Source of the DNA: an uncultured Clostridia bacterium
Lineage (GTDB): Bacteria > Bacillota > Clostridia > Christensenellales > Borkfalkiaceae
DNA length: 64,000 bases
Assembly (NCBI GenBank): GCA_934271735.1
Contig: CAKQSB010000009.1
Location: forward strand, 5,514-69,513
Direction: 5' to 3'
Below, piece after piece: positions 61,578 to 64,000 of this stretch. A program made the position numbers and the translations under genes. How positions within the stretch are numbered: position 1 is the stretch's first letter; every line of letters starts with the position of its first letter. The notes beneath the pieces are model-generated. The model saw only the letters and a program-made list of their open reading frames with translations. It made no database searches and was not told the origin of the DNA.

Positions 61578-62549
61578 TCACTTACTTGCCTTTAAATTTG
61601 TTTTTGAAGTTGCGCGGGAATGTCTTTGCTCCCGCTCTTGTTTTTGGCGGCGACTTGCAGCCTCCTTTGCCGTAGAGAGTTCTTCGGGCGCGTATTCAAG
61701 CAAAGTTTTCAATAACTTTACCGCACCTTCATTTGTCATTGCCGTTTTTTCGTGCTTTTTAAGTTCCGCATATAAATCGCCGTTATCTTTGGCGAGAATA
61801 TCGTTTTTGCGTTGCAATTCTCCGTTTTTCGTGCGTAACGCGATAATTTCCGTTTCTTTTTTCTTTCCGGAAAACGGAATCTTTTCGGACTTTGCCGATT
61901 CGTAACTTTCAAGCAATTCTTTCACAGGTTTTACGGCAGCTTGCGCTTCTTCCGATTCGCGGATCTTCGCTTCGGCGGCTTCGGTCATCTTTTTCGTTTT
62001 GTAAGCAACTGTATCCAAGTGTTTCGCCGTGCTTCCTTCTTTTCCGCGCTCCAAACCGTATTTCTTTCCGACAGCTTCGTAAAAATCCGTCTGCAAATCG
62101 CGTAATGCGGTTCGGTCGAAAAGTTCTTTCGCGCATAATCTGCCGTTCGTTACGGGCATAAGATTTAAATGTAAATGCGGCGTACTTTCGTCTAAATGGA
62201 CGACTGCCGATATAATGTTTTCTTCGCCGTAGCGTTCGGAGAAAAAATTCGTGCAATCGGCAAAAAATTGTTTCTGTTGTTCTGCCGTAATCCGGTCGAA
62301 AAATTCTTTGTCCGAACCTAATATAAACGACGTTATAAGCACTGCGTCGTCTTTGATTTTTCGTTTAGGCGAAAGTTGTTTAATGCGCTCGTCGATATAA
62401 ACAAGATACTTTTTCTCATACGGCATTGTATGGTAATTCAGTCTCGTTTTCGACTTGTCGATTTGCGGATTTCGCGTTGACTTATAGTTCTCGTTGCGTT
62501 CGTTTTCTCTCTCGATTCCGACAATATCGGCGCGTTTATATTTTTCCAT
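61578..62549 (-). CDS. mob: MobV-family relaxase (Mob/Pre)
   Basis: A 323-residue plasmid mobilisation relaxase. The N-terminus has the RxEN-like segment (GIERENERNENYKS) and the central metal-binding motif HLDESTPHLHLNLMPV (HxDExxxHxH), hallmarks of MobV/Pre enzymes that nick oriT and transfer DNA using another element's conjugation pore. The C-terminal 120 residues are a Lys/Glu-rich coiled coil. At 323 residues it is shorter than many MobV proteins but the nicking domain is complete. The start overlaps a 13-codon mini-ORF that has the good ribosome-binding site. oriT is about 70 bp upstream. Confidence 0.88.
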   Translation of the reverse strand: MEKYKRADIVGIERENERNENYKSTRNPQIDKSKTRLNYHTMPYEKKYLVYIDERIKQLSPKRKIKDDAVLITSFILGSDKEFFDRITAEQQKQFFADCTNFFSERYGEENIISAVVHLDESTPHLHLNLMPVTNGRLCAKELFDRTALRDLQTDFYEAVGKKYGLERGKEGSTAKHLDTVAYKTKKMTEAAEAKIRESEEAQAAVKPVKELLESYESAKSEKIPFSGKKKETEIIALRTKNGELQRKNDILAKDNGDLYAELKKHEKTAMTNEGAVKLLKTLLEYAPEELSTAKEAASRRQKQEREQRHSRATSKTNLKASK

Positions 62550-62577
62550 ATGGCATACTAAATACGACGTAATTCAT
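62536..62577 (-). CDS. 13-codon leader ORF overlapping the mob start
   Basis: MNYVVFSMPYGKI, then a stop located just inside mob. A near-perfect Shine-Dalgarno (GGAGGTGAT) abuts its ATG, while mob itself has none, so mob may be translated by coupling. The close GGAGG-ATG spacing makes direct use uncertain. Confidence 0.35.
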   Translation of the reverse strand: MNYVVFSMPYGKI

Positions 62578-62616
62578 CACCTCCGTGGGTATTAAAATTT
62601 CTATCGGTAAGCGATA

Positions 62617-62634
62617 GGTATAACTCACTATACC
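62617..62634 (-). other. oriT: oriT of MobV (pMV158) type
   Basis: On the minus strand GGTATAGTGAGTTATACC: 6-bp arms around GTGAGT. This matches the pMV158 oriT core AGTATAGTGTGTTATACT, whose nick is at TAGTGTG/TTA; the expected nick here is TAGTGAG/TTA. Flanking hairpins are CTATCG / CGATAG (62601-62617) and CCAAAC / GTTTGG (62633-62652). Confidence 0.75.
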
Positions 62635-62801
62635 AAACTGCTTCGCGTTTGGTGCCGTTCGCCCTTGCAGGGAGCTTGTGTCCGTTGAAAAAATAACGGC
62701 TTCGCCGTAGCAAGACGAACAAAGATTGAAATGTTTTTAATGTGGTTTTTATAACTGTTCTCTCCTTTGAATTTATTTTTTGTCGTGAAAATTTATATCA
62801 C

Positions 62802-62834
62802 TCATGGCGGGCGATATTGATTGTAATTTGTCAT
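62802..62834 (-). CDS. 10-codon mini-ORF with a perfect ribosome-binding site
   Basis: MTNYNQYRPP then stop, with AAGGAGG exactly 7 nt before the ATG. Upstream of oriT and mob on the same strand. It may be a leader peptide or the remnant of a deleted gene. Confidence 0.35.
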   Translation of the reverse strand: MTNYNQYRPP

Positions 62835-62919
62835 TGTTCAACCTCCTTAAAGACGACAAAAAAGCCGCTGATATTTTCCATCATCGACTTAAAACATGAG
62901 TATTAAGTTTTTATTTTCG

Positions 62920-62936
62920 TTACATAATGCACCTCC
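62920..62936 (-). promoter_or_regulatory. Shine-Dalgarno followed by a start-stop (ATG TAA)
   Basis: GGAGG (62936-62932), 6-nt spacer, then ATG immediately followed by TAA (62925-62920). Such a minimal ORF can hold a ribosome and affect downstream RNA, or it may be a deletion scar. Confidence 0.35.
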
Positions 62937-62956
62937 GATTTGTATCCGTAGACAAA

Positions 62957-63009
62957 AAAATCCGTGCGATTTCGGCTGCCTTTATAGGCTCGTTCTTCGC
63001 ACGGATTTT
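62957..63009. terminator. Long hairpin in the mobilisation region
   Basis: A 13-bp stem AAAATCCGTGCGA / TCGCACGGATTTT with a 27-nt loop. A-run and T-run ends suit a bidirectional terminator. Between it and the XRE promoter (to 63323) I see no further gene on either strand. Confidence 0.6.
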
Positions 63010-63323
63010 AATCCCGATTATTTAATTTCTGGTCGATTTTACCTAAAAAATCGTACCACAATAAAACCCACGTCGAAATCTCTCTTTTTTAACGATTTCA
63101 ACGCCCGTCGCGGAATCACTACACCAAACAGCAACTCTATGGTAAACGACGGTAATTCTACCTATTCGATTCCCCGAAATGGAACGAACGATCGGGCAAC
63201 TTCTTCACGCCCGATACAACGAGAGATTAAACGATATCAAACGCCTAACTCTCGTGTTTAGTATTATACCGGAAAACAAACCCGTTGTCAAGTAAATACG
63301 AACAAATGTTCTTGTTTTTATTT

Positions 63324-63335
63324 TCGCTAAAGCGA
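63324..63335. promoter_or_regulatory. Possible autoregulatory operator of the XRE gene
   Basis: TCGCTAAAGCGA, a 5-bp inverted repeat 10 bp upstream of the -35 box. Confidence 0.4.
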
Positions 63336-63345
63336 TAGTTTCTTC

Positions 63346-63374
63346 TTGACTGAAAGGCAAGAAAATGTTAAAAT
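63346..63374 (+). promoter_or_regulatory. Promoter of the XRE-vsr genes
   Basis: TTGACT (63346-63351), 17-bp spacer, TAAAAT (63369-63374), 32 bp before the ATG. Confidence 0.75.
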
Positions 63375-63406
63375 AAAGATAAGCAAATGTTAGACGGAGT
63401 GCAAGT

Positions 63407-63607
63407 ATGACTTATTCGGAAAAAATCAAGTCGGCAAGAGAAAATTTGTTGATGACGCAAGAAGAAATTGCCGTAGAACTCGGCGTTACGCCAATTACCG
63501 TTTGTAGATGGGAGACCGGCAAAACCGAGCCGAGCATAAAAGCAAAAAAGGCCTTCCGCGATTTATGCGAACGGAAAGGCTTGACTTTCGGCGAAAATAA
63601 TGGCTAA
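63407..63607 (+). CDS. XRE-family regulator, possible restriction-modification controller
   Basis: A 66-residue single-domain HTH protein (MTQEEIAVELGVTPITVCRWETGK). GGAG lies 7 nt before the ATG. It overlaps the vsr-like gene by 8 bp, so the two are co-translated. Small XRE proteins ahead of vsr and methyltransferase genes often act as controller (C) proteins of restriction-modification systems, a likely role here. Confidence 0.8.
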   Translation: MTYSEKIKSARENLLMTQEEIAVELGVTPITVCRWETGKTEPSIKAKKAFRDLCERKGLTFGENNG

Positions 63608-64000
63608 CACGAAAGAACAGATTTCCCGAAACATGAAAAGCAACAAAGGCAAAGACACCAAACCCGAATTGTTGCTTAGAAAGGAATTATGGCGGCGCGG
63701 ACTTCGCTACCGTAAAAACTATAAAGAGTTGTACGGCAAACCCGATATTGTATTCCTTGGAGCAAGAATCGCTGTTTTCGTTGACGGGAAAATGTGGCAC
63801 GGTTATGATTGGGAACACCAAAAAGATGATTTTAAAAGTCGTCGCGATTATTGGATTCCTAAAATCGAGCATAATATCGAACACGACTACGAGGTCACGC
63901 AGGAACTTATTTCCCTTGATTGGCTCGTAATGCGCTTTTGGGATTTCGAAATCAAAAAGAATCTTCAAGAATGCGCTGATAAAATCGAACGTGCTTATAA
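63600..64000 (+). CDS. vsr: Very-short-patch-repair (Vsr)-like endonuclease, 3' end cut off
   Basis: 133 residues are visible and no stop is reached before the window end. The start MANTKEQISRNMKSNKGKDTKPELLLRKELW.RGLRYR is typical of Vsr (given in part), followed by PDIVFLGARIAVFVDGKMWHG with the catalytic Asp. The usual zinc-binding HGCFWH/Cys pattern is altered (DGKMWHGYDW). Vsr nicks T:G mismatches made by deamination of 5-methylcytosine and normally travels with a cytosine methyltransferase, which would lie beyond the edge. The DUF559-like nuclease group is the alternative. Confidence 0.8.
   Translation, partial: MANTKEQISRNMKSNKGKDTKPELLLRKELWRRGLRYRKNYKELYGKPDIVFLGARIAVFVDGKMWHGYDWEHQKDDFKSRRDYWIPKIEHNIEHDYEVTQELISLDWLVMRFWDFEIKKNLQECADKIERAY

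Noticed and set aside
61477..61905. A plus-strand gene opposite the relaxase
   Set aside because: It overlaps the well-supported mob gene and has no ribosome-binding site.

Overview
The window looks like a chromosomal segment of an anaerobic, low-to-mid GC Firmicutes/Clostridia-type bacterium. The sequence basis is: AAGGAGG-type ribosome-binding sites before most genes, consensus TTGACA-17-TATAAT promoters, U-tailed hairpin terminators, a Rex redox repressor, an [FeFe] hydrogenase, Hdr/Flx electron-bifurcation proteins, BspA-like leucine-rich-repeat surface proteins and a SipW/TasA-type secretion locus. No 16S gene or other marker fixes the species.

Layout. (1) 0-6 kb: a secreted lipase fused to leucine-rich and InlB-type repeats, behind two tandemly duplicated lipoproteins. 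(2) 6.3-7.5 kb: a YjdF/DUF2238-like membrane protein. (3) 7.7-21.7 kb: a leftward redox operon of about 14 kb, in transcription order rex, mdh, fumC, hdrB, hdrC, hdrA, flxD, flxC, flxB, flxA, frdB, frdA, a SemiSWEET, a NuoE-like ferredoxin and a group-B-like [FeFe] hydrogenase. It covers oxaloacetate to malate to fumarate to succinate, plus a soluble machine that could couple NADH oxidation and fumarate reduction to ferredoxin reduction, with the hydrogenase as electron outlet. (4) 22-23.7 kb: cysK, then a strong promoter/terminator pair around an unassigned short transcript. (5) 23.7-35.8 kb: a BspA-like lipoprotein, adenine deaminase, RlmD-type methyltransferase, RsuA-type pseudouridine synthase, an ABC/FtsX transporter, DUF378, three tRNAs and a TraX-like protein.

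(6) 36.1-48.9 kb: a nine-gene leftward operon with a SipW-type Ser/His signal peptidase and six proteins carrying SipW-type signal peptides, five of them large predicted beta-helix surface proteins. A strong promoter and a strong terminator bound it. (7) 49.2-59.3 kb: NAD synthetase fused to an HTH domain, a solitary MazF/EndoA-like RNase, YitT, LeuRS, an ArsR-type regulator, a 281-bp inverted-repeat element, hypoxanthine phosphoribosyltransferase and TilS. (8) 59.4-59.7 kb: tRNA-fMet, tRNA-Met(CAT) and tRNA-Glu. (9) 59.8-64 kb: an accessory island starting just after the tRNAs, with an AT-rich HEPN-motif protein, a MobV relaxase with a recognisable oriT, SD-linked mini-ORFs, an XRE regulator and a Vsr-like nuclease cut off by the window end.

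The two strongest candidates for undescribed systems are the Flx-Hdr-Frd-hydrogenase operon and the SipW beta-helix operon. A 12-bp core (AATCGACTTATA) occurs six times across the window, once inside tilS, and is unexplained.
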